Shown piece after piece: positions 54,696 to 63,049 of a stretch of 64,000 nucleotides of DNA (the first letter of the stretch is position 1; each line of letters begins with the position of its first letter). The stretch covers positions 1-64,000 of the forward strand of contig JBALXQ010000038.1 in NCBI GenBank assembly GCA_036960565.1, read 5' to 3'. A program made the translations under genes and the position numbers. A model generated the notes under the pieces. That model was given only the letters and a program-made list of their open reading frames with translations. It had not been told where the DNA came from and searched no databases. This DNA comes from Bermanella sp036960565. GTDB lineage: Bacteria > Pseudomonadota > Gammaproteobacteria > Pseudomonadales > Oceanobacteraceae.

Positions 54696-56417
54696 TTAAG
54701 AAGTCGTGTGGGCGCTTACCACTTGATCACGGCCCATTTCTTTCGCCTTGTACAATGCCTGGTCAGCGAGGCTAACTAAATTATCTTCATTAAATTCATT
54801 TATGTGTTCAGTGCACGATACACCAATGCTAACGCTTGTCTTGATTGATTGGGATTCAAATTCAAGAGATAAATTTCTAACCTCATTACAAAGCAATTTT
54901 GCTACCTTGATGCCTCCGGACAGGCTGGTGTCTGGCAGCAATATGGTAAATTCTTCGCCGCCATATCGGTAAAGATCATCGGTACTTCTAATTAGTTTAT
55001 TTTTTAAATGCTGAGCAACCATCTGAAGACAATGGTCTCCTGCTTGATGTCCGTAGTGATCATTTAATTTTTTAAAATGATCAATATCAATAAGAAGCAG
55101 AGTGGTCGGTTTATTAATTCGCCGACTCAAGGTAATTAATTCGCTTAACTTATCATTAAAATGTTTACGATTATAAATTCCGGTTAAACCATCGGTTATA
55201 GCCTGCTCTATTAACTGTTGATGGCGTTCCTTTAATTGACTGCGCATGATATCGAACACCTTGGCCAATTTACCTATTTCATCATATGGCTCAACATTAA
55301 AGTGCTCATCAAGCGCACCGTCGGCAACGTGCATAGCAGCCTGTGATAACCCCTCAATGGAGCTTCTGAAAGTAAGGAATAACCCTATAAATAAATAAAC
55401 AAACAAACCAATGAGGCTGCCAATGGCTAGGAAATAAAGTGTACGTTCTTGTTTTAGATTTATATGTCGGTTGTGATACTGGTTGGATAAAAATCGAATT
55501 ATTTGTAGTTGAACTTCATTAACATTATCGATAGATAGGTTGGCTTGTTGATAATACTCTTGCCAGGGGGTGGCCAAGTCTGGGTCGAGCAATAAATTAT
55601 CTTCAACTAGATTAGCGATGGTTGTCATGTTATTTAATAGCTGAGGATTAACCTTCTGCTTGTAAATAGTATTATCGAGGGAAATAACGAGTGATTTAAA
55701 ACCTTGTTGTAGACGCTTTTCAATGCTACCTAACTTTAAATAGGTTTGCTCTAATAGCAATATTCCCCGAGAGCCGATTACACCAACATTGATAAAGTAA
55801 GTGCCGTAGGCTCGAGCTCTTCCCATGACTTCCATAGACTGTTGAAAGTCATTTATTAGTAAGGAAGTAAGTTGGGCTTCAAGAACAGCTTTATCTGAGA
55901 GTAGGCCATGCTCATTGGCTATTTCAGATTGAAGAATGTAGGCATTGTCGACAAAAAAATTAACGCTACCAAATATGTTATACGCACTATCTCCTTCGGA
56001 TCCGGTGCTGGGTTTGAATTCACGGAGTGACGTTTGAAGATCTTTTGCAATTAATAAAACAGATTGCTTGTGATTAAATTCTTTGCTCTGAATGAAGTCT
56101 TTTAATTCTAATCTTAATTTTTTAAGACTCTTCCAAAAATATTTGTCTATTGTTTCGTTATTATTACCTCGTTGATTGACGCTTAAATCTCGAAGCATTT
56201 CTAGTTCATATACGATGCCATGAAAAGCGCTTATCTTTTGTATGCCTATTTTCTTGTATTCAGCAGAAGCGATTTCGCTTTGCCGATCCAATATGGTTTG
56301 CACACCCGTGATGGTTAATGGCACTGCAAATAAAGCAGAGACAAGAGCAAACTTCAGTGGGAAGCTTAAGCGATACATGATGAACATGGCTGGGCGGAAT
56401 AATATTTTTAGCATCAA
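54696..56417 (-). CDS. HAMP-GGDEF diguanylate cyclase
   Basis: 573 residues. Membrane spans near 20-38 and 320-345 enclose a helical periplasmic sensor, then HAMP (about 346-398), GGDEF with ITDGLTGIYNRKHF, YRYGGEEF and an RxxD inhibitory site (RSTD). No EAL domain. Leads into the DUF1329 gene with a short gap. Confidence 0.88.
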   Translation of the reverse strand: MMLKILFRPAMFIMYRLSFPLKFALVSALFAVPLTITGVQTILDRQSEIASAEYKKIGIQKISAFHGIVYELEMLRDLSVNQRGNNNETIDKYFWKSLKKLRLELKDFIQSKEFNHKQSVLLIAKDLQTSLREFKPSTGSEGDSAYNIFGSVNFFVDNAYILQSEIANEHGLLSDKAVLEAQLTSLLINDFQQSMEVMGRARAYGTYFINVGVIGSRGILLLEQTYLKLGSIEKRLQQGFKSLVISLDNTIYKQKVNPQLLNNMTTIANLVEDNLLLDPDLATPWQEYYQQANLSIDNVNEVQLQIIRFLSNQYHNRHINLKQERTLYFLAIGSLIGLFVYLFIGLFLTFRSSIEGLSQAAMHVADGALDEHFNVEPYDEIGKLAKVFDIMRSQLKERHQQLIEQAITDGLTGIYNRKHFNDKLSELITLSRRINKPTTLLLIDIDHFKKLNDHYGHQAGDHCLQMVAQHLKNKLIRSTDDLYRYGGEEFTILLPDTSLSGGIKVAKLLCNEVRNLSLEFESQSIKTSVSIGVSCTEHINEFNEDNLVSLADQALYKAKEMGRDQVVSAHTTS

Positions 56418-56945
56418 TTACTTCATATACAGTTTCTGCCGAATTTTAGATTTAGCTTATTAGAATGAGTCTAGCAGTATGCAGACTAGGGGCAAGTATA
56501 ATTGGTGGGCCATTATATGGCCCCACTTACAGGTCATAAATAAGGCTGCTGTGACCGTGCTCTGAAGGGGAGGTGTATATCTAGCGGTAGTTCAGTGGGC
56601 GTCTTAGGGCATGCTTTTTCATTGTTAGCTACGCAGTGCTCTATTGTAAGAGGCTCAGAAAATTTGTAACTATCTGATTTTGGACAAGGTCGGTTACTAA
56701 TTCAATTTACTGTTTTATACGGAGAGTAGAATTAATTACTTTTATGACAAAAACATTAGGTATTACGAAGTGACCGGTTTTTTCTCTTTTAGCGCAAGAT
56801 CCTAATTCATTGGAGTATATAACTAATTTACACAAAAATGAGTCCTGTTATTACGTCATACTTCACCCGTTGAATAGGCTGGGTTGGTCATTGTTAAGTG
56901 GCGGTCTATGCTCAACAAAGATCCTAAACTGATAAGGGGAAATAT
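56418..56945. other. Intergenic stretch without gene
   Basis: 528 bases, mixed base composition, between the divergent cyclase and SRPBCC genes. No convincing coding frame; a short tRNA-like piece (GCGGTAGTTCAGTGG near 56584) was examined and no cloverleaf could be folded. AAGGGGA just before the next start is its ribosome site. Confidence 0.45.
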
Positions 56946-57365
56946 GTGGGTAATTGCACCAATAAAATTGAAATTAGCGCACCTGTGGAAGCTGTTTGGG
57001 ACAAAATAAAAGATTTTCATGATTTGTCCTGGGCCAGTGGTGTCATTGAAAAGCTGGATAAAGTAGGCGACAAAAACGGCAGTCAAGTAGGGGCCAAACG
57101 GGTGCTAAATGATGCCTTTCATGAAAGCCTATTGTCTATTGATCATGATGGTTTCACATTTACCTACAGCATAGATGATGGTCCAGGGCCGATAGCCAAG
57201 GATGTGGTTAGCAATTATAAAGGGGTGGTGACATTAAGCCCTGCGGGTAATGGCACATTAGTGGAGTGGAACTCTAGCTATGAATCAAAAGCGGACAGCG
57301 AAGTGGCGGATTTTTGTAACCCTATTTATCAAGCGCTATTAGGGGCCATGAAGAAGAGTTTTTAA
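56946..57365 (+). CDS. SRPBCC (START-like) family protein
   Basis: 139 residues from a GTG. Typical of the polyketide cyclase/dehydrase-like SRPBCC family: IEISAPVEAVWDKIKDFHDLSW at the start, GTLVEWNSSYES and C-terminal helix ALLGAMKKSF. These proteins bind a hydrophobic ligand in a deep cavity; function unknown. Last gene before the mobile element. Confidence 0.85.
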   Translation: MGNCTNKIEISAPVEAVWDKIKDFHDLSWASGVIEKLDKVGDKNGSQVGAKRVLNDAFHESLLSIDHDGFTFTYSIDDGPGPIAKDVVSNYKGVVTLSPAGNGTLVEWNSSYESKADSEVADFCNPIYQALLGAMKKSF

Positions 57366-57392
57366 ATTATTGGAATAAGATTTTGGATTTAC

Positions 57393-57428
57393 AAGCCCAA
57401 TTCATGAAAATAGAATTGGGCTTTTTTT
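57393..57428 (+). terminator. Intrinsic terminator of the SRPBCC gene
   Basis: AAGCCCAATTC and GAATTGGGCTT around a nine-base loop, followed by TTTTT. Confidence 0.85.
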
Positions 57429-57529
57429 ATCTCTGAATGTGCAATAAATTTAAGGGGGATAAATATTCACGAATTTAAAATCCCAGCTAAACGATAGATC
57501 TTTTACAAAAAATATTTTATTACAAGCAC

Positions 57530-57569
57530 AAAAAAGCCCAACCTGTGCAAACCAGAGTTGGGCTTTTTA
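57530..57569. terminator. Second terminator, probably for the interrupted tRNA-like gene
   Basis: AAAAAGCCCAAC and GTTGGGCTTTTT pair perfectly; on the minus strand a T-run follows. It lies about 117 bases to the left of the tRNA-like 3' fragment, in the right orientation to end its transcript. Confidence 0.75.
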
Positions 57570-57685
57570 GATGGTCTTCGCTGCTCTTTAATAAAGTGCA
57601 TTGAAAACCGGATTTTGGCTGCTTCAGTACAAGTACTGTTGCTGTGTCATCAAATTTCGTTTTTAACCTTCTAAAAACAAGAATT

Positions 57686-57709
57686 TGGTGGGACGGCGGG
57701 GTTCGAACC
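57686..57709 (-). other. tRNA- or tmRNA-3'-end fragment, probable attachment site
   Basis: On the minus strand the 24 bases read as T-arm and acceptor: GGTTCGAAC, then a CCCGC-type stem half, then GTCCCACCA with encoded CCA. The 5' T-stem half and the rest of the cloverleaf do not follow; instead A/T-rich element DNA starts at once (CTCAAGG). This is typical of the end left when an element integrates into a tRNA or tmRNA 3' end. One base is missing relative to the canonical spacing, so identity is uncertain. Confidence 0.55.
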
Positions 57710-58144
57710 TTGAGTTTTCATAATTAAATCAGTTAGTTATGTATAGTTTTGTCTGTTGAGTGGCCATTTCATCGCAGTCGATCAGAAATAATGCCACTCA
57801 TGTCCATGTTAGAGATAATCTAACCAAATATACGCACTGTTTGCTACTTATTCCTCTCTTCAACCCCATATATTTGGTATATCAAGTTATAACTATCTTC
57901 AGAAACCTACTAATAAACCAATACCATTGTAGTAGCTTTAGTCCCAAGTGAAGGGTATGTGTTTTGATCCATTTTTTTGGGAAGTATTTTCGTACATTTT
58001 TTATTCATTAATCTTGACCAAAGCAAGTTGCTAATTTTCATAACTTGAGTCAATTGCGGTGCTCTTAATTCCCCCCTTAGTTTCATTTTAGTCAAACGAT
58101 TCATAGGCATTCAATATCTTTACTTAACATATGCTTAAGGTAGT
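57710..58144. other. Left terminal region of the element, no gene
   Basis: 435 A/T-rich bases. Small open frames here have no supporting ribosome site or recognisable sequence. The region may contain integrase arm sites, but no repeats were clear by eye. TAAGG before the ATG at 58145 is the ribosome site of the next gene. Confidence 0.4.
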
Positions 58145-59176
58145 ATGCGGGGCTTAAAATTAAGCAATGAAGCTCCAATTATGGCTAATCTAAGAGTATT
58201 TATAAGTTCAACTTATTATGACCTTAAACATGTAAGGTCCTACATATCAGAATTCATCTCCAAAATGGGGTATGAGGCCACACTATCTGAAAAAGGTAAA
58301 ATTGCATATGATCCATCTTCGCCTTTAGATAGATCTTGTTACTCTGATGCTGAGGCAGCAGATATGTTTGTATTGGTTGTGGGGGGGCGTTATGGGTCGG
58401 TAACGAGTGAAGCATATGGGACTAAATCTGCTGATAATGACTTTTATGACCGCTATGAAAGCGTCACTCGTAAAGAGTTTGAATCAGCGAGCTTGAAAAA
58501 TATACCGACGTATATTTTAGTTGAAAAGTCGGTTATGTCAGAATATGAGACGTTCAAAAAAAACCGCGAAAATACAACCATTAAGTACGCTCACGTCGAC
58601 TCTGTAAACATATTTTATTTTATTGATGAAATCATGAAAAAAGGTAAAAATAATCCAGTATTTCATTTTGAACAGCCCCAGGAAATTGAATCTTGGTTGA
58701 AAAGTCAATGGTCAGGTTATTTTAAAATATTGTTAGACAAGAAGACGCAGAGCCAGGAGCTTAGCTCCTTAAATAGTCAAGTTTCTGAATTAGGTAGTAT
58801 AAATAGCTCATTACAAAGATATTTAGAGCAAGTGATTGAGAAAATAGCCGGTGATTCAGCAGAAAAAATAATTAGTGATGAACACCAAAAACTTGCAGAT
58901 GAAAAGCAAGATCGCGAACTATTAAAAATAAATACGATAGAAACACTAGTGAGGGTACATAAATTTTCACTAGAAGAAGTAAAGACTTTTTATAGGGATG
59001 CGAACGTTATAGATGATATTGTTATAGCGTTTTGCAAATCAATGAAGGATCAAAATGTAGGGGAAGTTATACGTTTTTGGAAGGAGGACGATTCAATGAA
59101 AGATAAAGTGAATAAAGCTCGAGATATTTTAGAGTTACCAAGTCTAGATTTCGTTGCTGAAGATGAGCCTATTTAA
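58145..59176 (+). CDS. DUF4062 domain protein, possible defence cargo
   Basis: 343 residues. The N-terminal DUF4062 domain (about 15-165) starts LRVFISSTYYDLKHVR and contains SYSD-like acidic stretches and FVLVVGGRYGS, the characteristic TIR- or SLOG-related Rossmann-like core. It continues with FESASLKNIPTYILVE, then coiled-coil (215-270) and a helical C-terminus. DUF4062 proteins occur in defence islands and in NTPases of animal and bacterial immune type, but this one lacks an NTPase or effector domain that I can see. A second ATG twelve codons later would start at MANLRVF; the first has TAAGG upstream. It is placed at the edge of the element, as cargo genes often are. Confidence 0.8.
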   Translation: MRGLKLSNEAPIMANLRVFISSTYYDLKHVRSYISEFISKMGYEATLSEKGKIAYDPSSPLDRSCYSDAEAADMFVLVVGGRYGSVTSEAYGTKSADNDFYDRYESVTRKEFESASLKNIPTYILVEKSVMSEYETFKKNRENTTIKYAHVDSVNIFYFIDEIMKKGKNNPVFHFEQPQEIESWLKSQWSGYFKILLDKKTQSQELSSLNSQVSELGSINSSLQRYLEQVIEKIAGDSAEKIISDEHQKLADEKQDRELLKINTIETLVRVHKFSLEEVKTFYRDANVIDDIVIAFCKSMKDQNVGEVIRFWKEDDSMKDKVNKARDILELPSLDFVAEDEPI

Positions 59177-59375
59177 TTAAAACGGCCTCTCTGTAACTAT
59201 CATAAGTTACGGATAGGCAATCACTATTATTTCAGTGCCAATGTTCCAGTCAAAAATATCTATATAATTCATTCCTCTCCCATAAACCTTCAATCATTCC
59301 TCTCTTTACGTCATGCATTGATAATTCACCACTAAAATCTACGTAAGGTAAAGAAAGAGAATGAATTCTCTATGC

Positions 59376-59693
59376 CTAGTTTATTAAAGAGAAACCATTG
59401 GGAAGTTTGCTTAAAACTCGATCAAAGTTAGATAGAGGTATTTGGTATAGCTCACCAATTTCATTGCAGTAGTCTCGCTCATAGGTACTTACCTCGATGC
59501 ACAACCCTTCATCCTCGTCGTCCATTATAAGGCCTCTAATGAGACATAAATCTCCTTTTTTCCAATGTACGTAGTCAATGACGCGACCGTCAACACTATG
59601 TGCGGCAATTGAGTCCGCCTTAAAGGTGAATGAAGTACCAATAGAAGATAGGGCGTGAGCAAGTTCTTTGGTGATAGCATTAGTATTAATCAA
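59376..59693 (-). CDS. Small element protein, unknown function
   Basis: 105 residues: acidic in the middle (DEDEGLCIEV), no membrane segment. No recognised family. Eleven bases downstream of another unknown gene that overlaps the integrase gene, so it is the last gene of an integrase operon. Confidence 0.55.
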   Translation of the reverse strand: MINTNAITKELAHALSSIGTSFTFKADSIAAHSVDGRVIDYVHWKKGDLCLIRGLIMDDEDEGLCIEVSTYERDYCNEIGELYQIPLSNFDRVLSKLPNGFSLIN

Positions 59694-59704
59694 AATTAAC
59701 TTCC

Positions 59705-60076
59705 TTATTTTTTTAATCGATTCAAAATTAAATCAGTATGTTCTAGTACTTTAAAAAATGACTTTCGGTTAGACGAAGATACTGAAACAACGCTTATTTC
59801 AGTATCTTGCCCCCATTTATTTTTCCACCTTTTCAAATTAGAATTTAAGTAATCCTTGGCGATTTCTATGGTTCTGATACAGATTCCAGATTGAATATTC
59901 CCCAAACTTCCGCTAATTAAAATTGAAAGCTCATTCCTACCAGAGTCACTTATAGTTCGATAATTAAGAGTCGTATCATCAACACAGCTAACTCTATATG
60001 TGTAGTACTTGAAAGTGGCTGTAGGGCTTCTTACCTCACTCTCAATTTCGATACCGTCAAATTTATTAAATGTCAT
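59705..60076 (-). CDS. Small element protein, unknown function
   Basis: 123 residues, mixed alpha/beta with Tyr- and Ser-rich beta regions, no membrane segment. No family recognised. The start overlaps the integrase stop by 11 bases, which suggests translational coupling. May be an accessory factor or anti-restriction-like product, but no evidence exists. Confidence 0.55.
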   Translation of the reverse strand: MTFNKFDGIEIESEVRSPTATFKYYTYRVSCVDDTTLNYRTISDSGRNELSILISGSLGNIQSGICIRTIEIAKDYLNSNLKRWKNKWGQDTEISVVSVSSSNRKSFFKVLEHTDLILNRLKK

Positions 60077-61181
60077 TACTTTTCTCCTGTTTGATCCATT
60101 TTCCGTATACCTTTCTAATCATTCCCCAGTCTGCGTGTCCCATTTGATTGGCCACATAAAGGGGGTTTTTCCCCTGGCTAAGTAAATGTGAGGCGTAGGT
60201 GTGGCGAGTTTGGTAAGGGCTTCGATACTTGATACCAGCTCTTTTAAGTGCCGGCTTCCATATGCCTTTCCTTATGTATTGATCATCTTTAAACGGTTTT
60301 TCTTGGGATACGTCATAGAACACTTCTTTGATGTGCTTAATTTGGTAATTAAACTGCTTGTTAATGGCTTCTAGGGCCGCAGGCTGTAAGTCCACAAAAC
60401 GACGACCTGAAGAGGTTTTAGGTGTTTTATCAGTACCTCTTACTCGGGCTCGTTTAACCTGAATTCGGCTATTGTCTAAATCGACGTCAGACCACCTCAA
60501 AGCAATTAATTCTGAGGTACGTAACCCAGTAGCAAAGGCAAACTGAATTAGGTTTTTGTAAGGTAATCGATCTGAGTCGTTTAATTGTCTTAAAATTAGT
60601 TGTATATCATCCTGAGAAAAAGGTTCTGGTTCACGAGTGCTGACGGACAGATTACGGACCCTCTCCATGGGGTTTATATCTATCACTTCATCCAGGAATA
60701 GCTCTCTAAAACACTGACGAAGCGGAGTTAATATGTTGTTCTTCCGCTTGTTACTTATATCAAGCTCATTGAGCCAAGTTTTTACATCAGCAGCTTTCAA
60801 TTCGCTAACGACCATCGATCCAAACCTAGGACTTAAATGATGGCTGATGGCGCTCGTATAATCACGCTGGGTGCTTTTTTCCAAATGCTCCCGTAATGAC
60901 CTAAGCCAATTCCAAAGAGCATTATCAATGCTTAAAAAATCAGCTTTTGTACTAGATAGGGACTTAGCTTTCGCACTGCACGGAAAATGTGCTAAGTATG
61001 AATTGTGATCAAATAGCCCTCGACCAATATTCAATAAAACGCTTTCTCTTAGGCGACTAGCTTCCTGCATATTGGGAGAAGTCGGCCTCCATTTAAGTGT
61101 TTCTCTATATCGTTCTCCATTCCAAGTGAAAGAAACTTGGATACTGTCCCCACGGGGGGTGATACCTTTATAACTTTTCAT
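60066..61181 (-). CDS. Tyrosine recombinase (integrase), DUF3596-type arm-binding domain
   Basis: 371 residues from the ATG, which has AGGA eight bases upstream and overlaps the excisionase stop as ATGA. N-terminal DUF3596-type domain (YKGITPRGDSIQVSFTWNGE), core-binding domain (about 80-180), then catalytic Arg221 in TGLRTSELIALRW, Lys near TPKTSSG, Arg326 in YQTRHTYASHLL (tyrosine replaces the first histidine of HxxR, as in relatives), His349 in GHADWGMI and nucleophile Tyr359. Catalyses integration at the tRNA-like end. It is followed by two unknown genes in the same direction. Confidence 0.93.
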   Translation of the reverse strand: MKSYKGITPRGDSIQVSFTWNGERYRETLKWRPTSPNMQEASRLRESVLLNIGRGLFDHNSYLAHFPCSAKAKSLSSTKADFLSIDNALWNWLRSLREHLEKSTQRDYTSAISHHLSPRFGSMVVSELKAADVKTWLNELDISNKRKNNILTPLRQCFRELFLDEVIDINPMERVRNLSVSTREPEPFSQDDIQLILRQLNDSDRLPYKNLIQFAFATGLRTSELIALRWSDVDLDNSRIQVKRARVRGTDKTPKTSSGRRFVDLQPAALEAINKQFNYQIKHIKEVFYDVSQEKPFKDDQYIRKGIWKPALKRAGIKYRSPYQTRHTYASHLLSQGKNPLYVANQMGHADWGMIRKVYGKWIKQEKSNDI

Positions 61182-61360
61182 GACTGATATTCCTGTGTTA
61201 TCCACTCTTCAATTTTTGTTGAATTGATTAAAATTCGCCCGTCAGGTGCTTTAAAAGCATGCTCTCTAAAACGCCAAACTCCCTTTTTTAACTTCTGTCG
61301 AATGGCTTCTTCGCTATAACCTGTGAGCTCTGAAAATTTCTTGATGGTGACTAATTGCAT
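61178..61360 (-). CDS. Excisionase (Xis), small winged-helix protein
   Basis: 60 residues. VTIKKFSELTGYSEEAIRQKLKKGVW is the Xis helix-turn-helix and PDGRILIN matches the family wing. Its stop overlaps the integrase start by four bases. Would bend the DNA at the element end to favour excision. Confidence 0.88.
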   Translation of the reverse strand: MQLVTIKKFSELTGYSEEAIRQKLKKGVWRFREHAFKAPDGRILINSTKIEEWITQEYQS

Positions 61361-61393
61361 GCTTGTTCCTCTGCGTTGAATGCAGGGGTATGA

Positions 61394-61437
61394 TTGGTCT
61401 CAGTTGGTCTTAGAAACAGATTCAAACGGGTTTTGAA
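61394..61437. promoter_or_regulatory. Candidate operator between excisionase and membrane regulator
   Basis: Two TTGGTCT copies spaced exactly 10 bases apart (61394, 61404) and a perfect inverted repeat TTCAAA-CGGGT-TTTGAA (61421-61437) occur in the 124-base divergent gap. Either could be a regulator or integrase-arm site. Confidence 0.5.
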
Positions 61438-61484
61438 GGGGTTCGAAATTGCTAGAGTGCAGTAACCATAAGGGATTGATGGGA

Positions 61485-62441
61485 ATGAACAAAAAGAGAG
61501 CTTTAGAGCTAACCATTGAAGTTTTACGTGAATCAGGGGTTTCAAAGAATAAATATCAATTGCTAGTAGCTCTTTTAAAGTCTTCAGATTTGGAAAAGGG
61601 ATTCACTTATTCGGACCTGGCTCAATTATTGGGAATCAAAGACCCCGCCATAGAGGACTCCAGCAAGCAAAAGATTAAGCGGCAACTTAAAACATTAGAT
61701 GAAGTTCAAAATGAACAAAGTTTGATCATTGCAAAGAAGCTATTTGAATCTGGCTTTGAGCAGATAATAAAAATTGAGAATATTCAGAAGGGCGGCGGAG
61801 CAGGTAACACGGCTATATTCTCCTTAACTTCACATCCCTTTAACGCTGAAGATAAATCTATATTTGATACAGGTTTTCAAAATCAACGAGTGGGAGCTGT
61901 ACACTACTCGTTAGAAAAAATTGAAAAACTTCCACTCTGGGGGAGACCCTTCCAGAAGGTAAAAATAGACGGCTGGAAAAAGGGGGCCTACATAGCGCTA
62001 CCTCTGGCGGTGGGGTTGATACCGATACCTTTAATGATTTTGTTCATTATAAACAGTGAGTGGATCAATTTTATTGCTGCGGCTATGAGTGCAACTATGC
62101 TGTTTAAAGTAATTCATCCTTTTTATACTGTATTGGATACCGGAGTTATAAAGTCTCCACAATGGCTTCTGCCTCTTAGGATGGCTCACGCTTTATTAAT
62201 AACCAAAAAAACAGAAACTGGACGAGAACTTATACTTACTCAGTACAAAAGCTTATGCCCAATATGTGAAGGGCAGGTGCATGTTGTAGATGGCAAGCAT
62301 GAATTTAAAGGGCGTCTCATTGGCCAGTGTGAACGATCAGGCAGAGAGCACTTATTCAGCTTTGATCATATTACAAAAGTCGGATTCCCATTACGGGAAC
62401 CAGGCTATAGCGAATTGTTAAAGAGCGTTAGGTTAAGCTGA
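61485..62441 (+). CDS. Membrane-anchored winged-helix and zinc-ribbon-like protein, unknown
   Basis: 318 residues from the ATG with AGGGA nine bases upstream; GTTGGGAATG-like alternatives are close. N-terminal 110 residues look like a winged helix-turn-helix (LVALLKSSDLEKGFTYSDLAQLLGIK). Two membrane spans follow (about 180-204 and 206-228), then a short cysteine group CPICEGQVHV...QCERSG. Neither assignment is strong. It is divergent from the excisionase and convergent, by nine bases overlap, with a small unknown gene. It may be an element regulator tied to the membrane. Confidence 0.6.
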   Translation: MNKKRALELTIEVLRESGVSKNKYQLLVALLKSSDLEKGFTYSDLAQLLGIKDPAIEDSSKQKIKRQLKTLDEVQNEQSLIIAKKLFESGFEQIIKIENIQKGGGAGNTAIFSLTSHPFNAEDKSIFDTGFQNQRVGAVHYSLEKIEKLPLWGRPFQKVKIDGWKKGAYIALPLAVGLIPIPLMILFIINSEWINFIAAAMSATMLFKVIHPFYTVLDTGVIKSPQWLLPLRMAHALLITKKTETGRELILTQYKSLCPICEGQVHVVDGKHEFKGRLIGQCERSGREHLFSFDHITKVGFPLREPGYSELLKSVRLS

Positions 62442-62780
62442 TAACCAAGAGCGACTAGCTGCACCGGAAACCAGCAATAACTGTTCATTGTAGGGATCAG
62501 TTCGAGTTACTTTATTGGTGTAATATCGAATACCAACAAATGTTCCAGACTCCTTGAAGTCTTCCTGTTTACTGTCCCACATTTCAGGGGGAGCTCTACG
62601 AGTTGCCCCAATATCCATAATGGGGACACCTTGGTATGTCTTGGCACCTACAAACTTTGACCAGCCAACAACCATTAGGCAGGTTTGGGCACTGCTTGAG
62701 CCTTTAATCCAGAAGGGAAATTCAGAACCGTTGTTGGTGTAAAGTTCATAGACAGTAAAAAGCGATTCATTTCTGTTCAT
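62433..62780 (-). CDS. Small element protein, unknown function
   Basis: 115 residues from an ATG with AAGGA ten bases upstream; the frame extends upstream to 62831. The start overlaps the end of the next gene by 14 bases. Sequence has FWIKGSSSAQTCLMVVGWSKF and FVGIRYYTNKV, soluble. No family recognised. Confidence 0.55.
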   Translation of the reverse strand: MNRNESLFTVYELYTNNGSEFPFWIKGSSSAQTCLMVVGWSKFVGAKTYQGVPIMDIGATRRAPPEMWDSKQEDFKESGTFVGIRYYTNKVTRTDPYNEQLLLVSGAASRSWLSA

Positions 62781-63015
62781 AAATTTTAAAATCCTTTTTA
62801 AATCCTTCTTTGTCATACCTCTTAAGTCCATCCATAAAACGAATTACGAGCTCGATTTCATTTTCCGTATCTAAAACCCCTTGAATAACACCAGTATCAT
62901 CAATGGAAGGCGTCTCCGAGTTCATATCTTTAGGAATAACGGTGCAATGCATCATCTTAAATGCTTCATCTAATCTGAATGTTTCTGATGGAGGTTTTAG
63001 TATTTCAATTTCCAT
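62767..63015 (-). CDS. Small acidic element protein, unknown function
   Basis: 82 residues, rich in Asp and Glu; central DTGVIQGVLDTENEIELVIRFMDGL. No family recognised. It lies 34 bases after the replication gene and feeds into the next small gene, so the three are probably co-transcribed. Confidence 0.5.
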   Translation of the reverse strand: MEIEILKPPSETFRLDEAFKMMHCTVIPKDMNSETPSIDDTGVIQGVLDTENEIELVIRFMDGLKRYDKEGFKKDFKIYEQK

Positions 63016-63049
63016 TTTTAGTCCTGCCGGATAGGGGGGTTATAGTTAT

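Noticed and set aside
56578..56660. Possible tRNA-like GCGGTAGTTCAGTGG segment
   Set aside because: No anticodon arm, no T-arm and no acceptor pairing could be folded.
57760..58110. Small open frames on both strands in the A/T-rich element end
   Set aside because: No ribosome sites and low-complexity translation.
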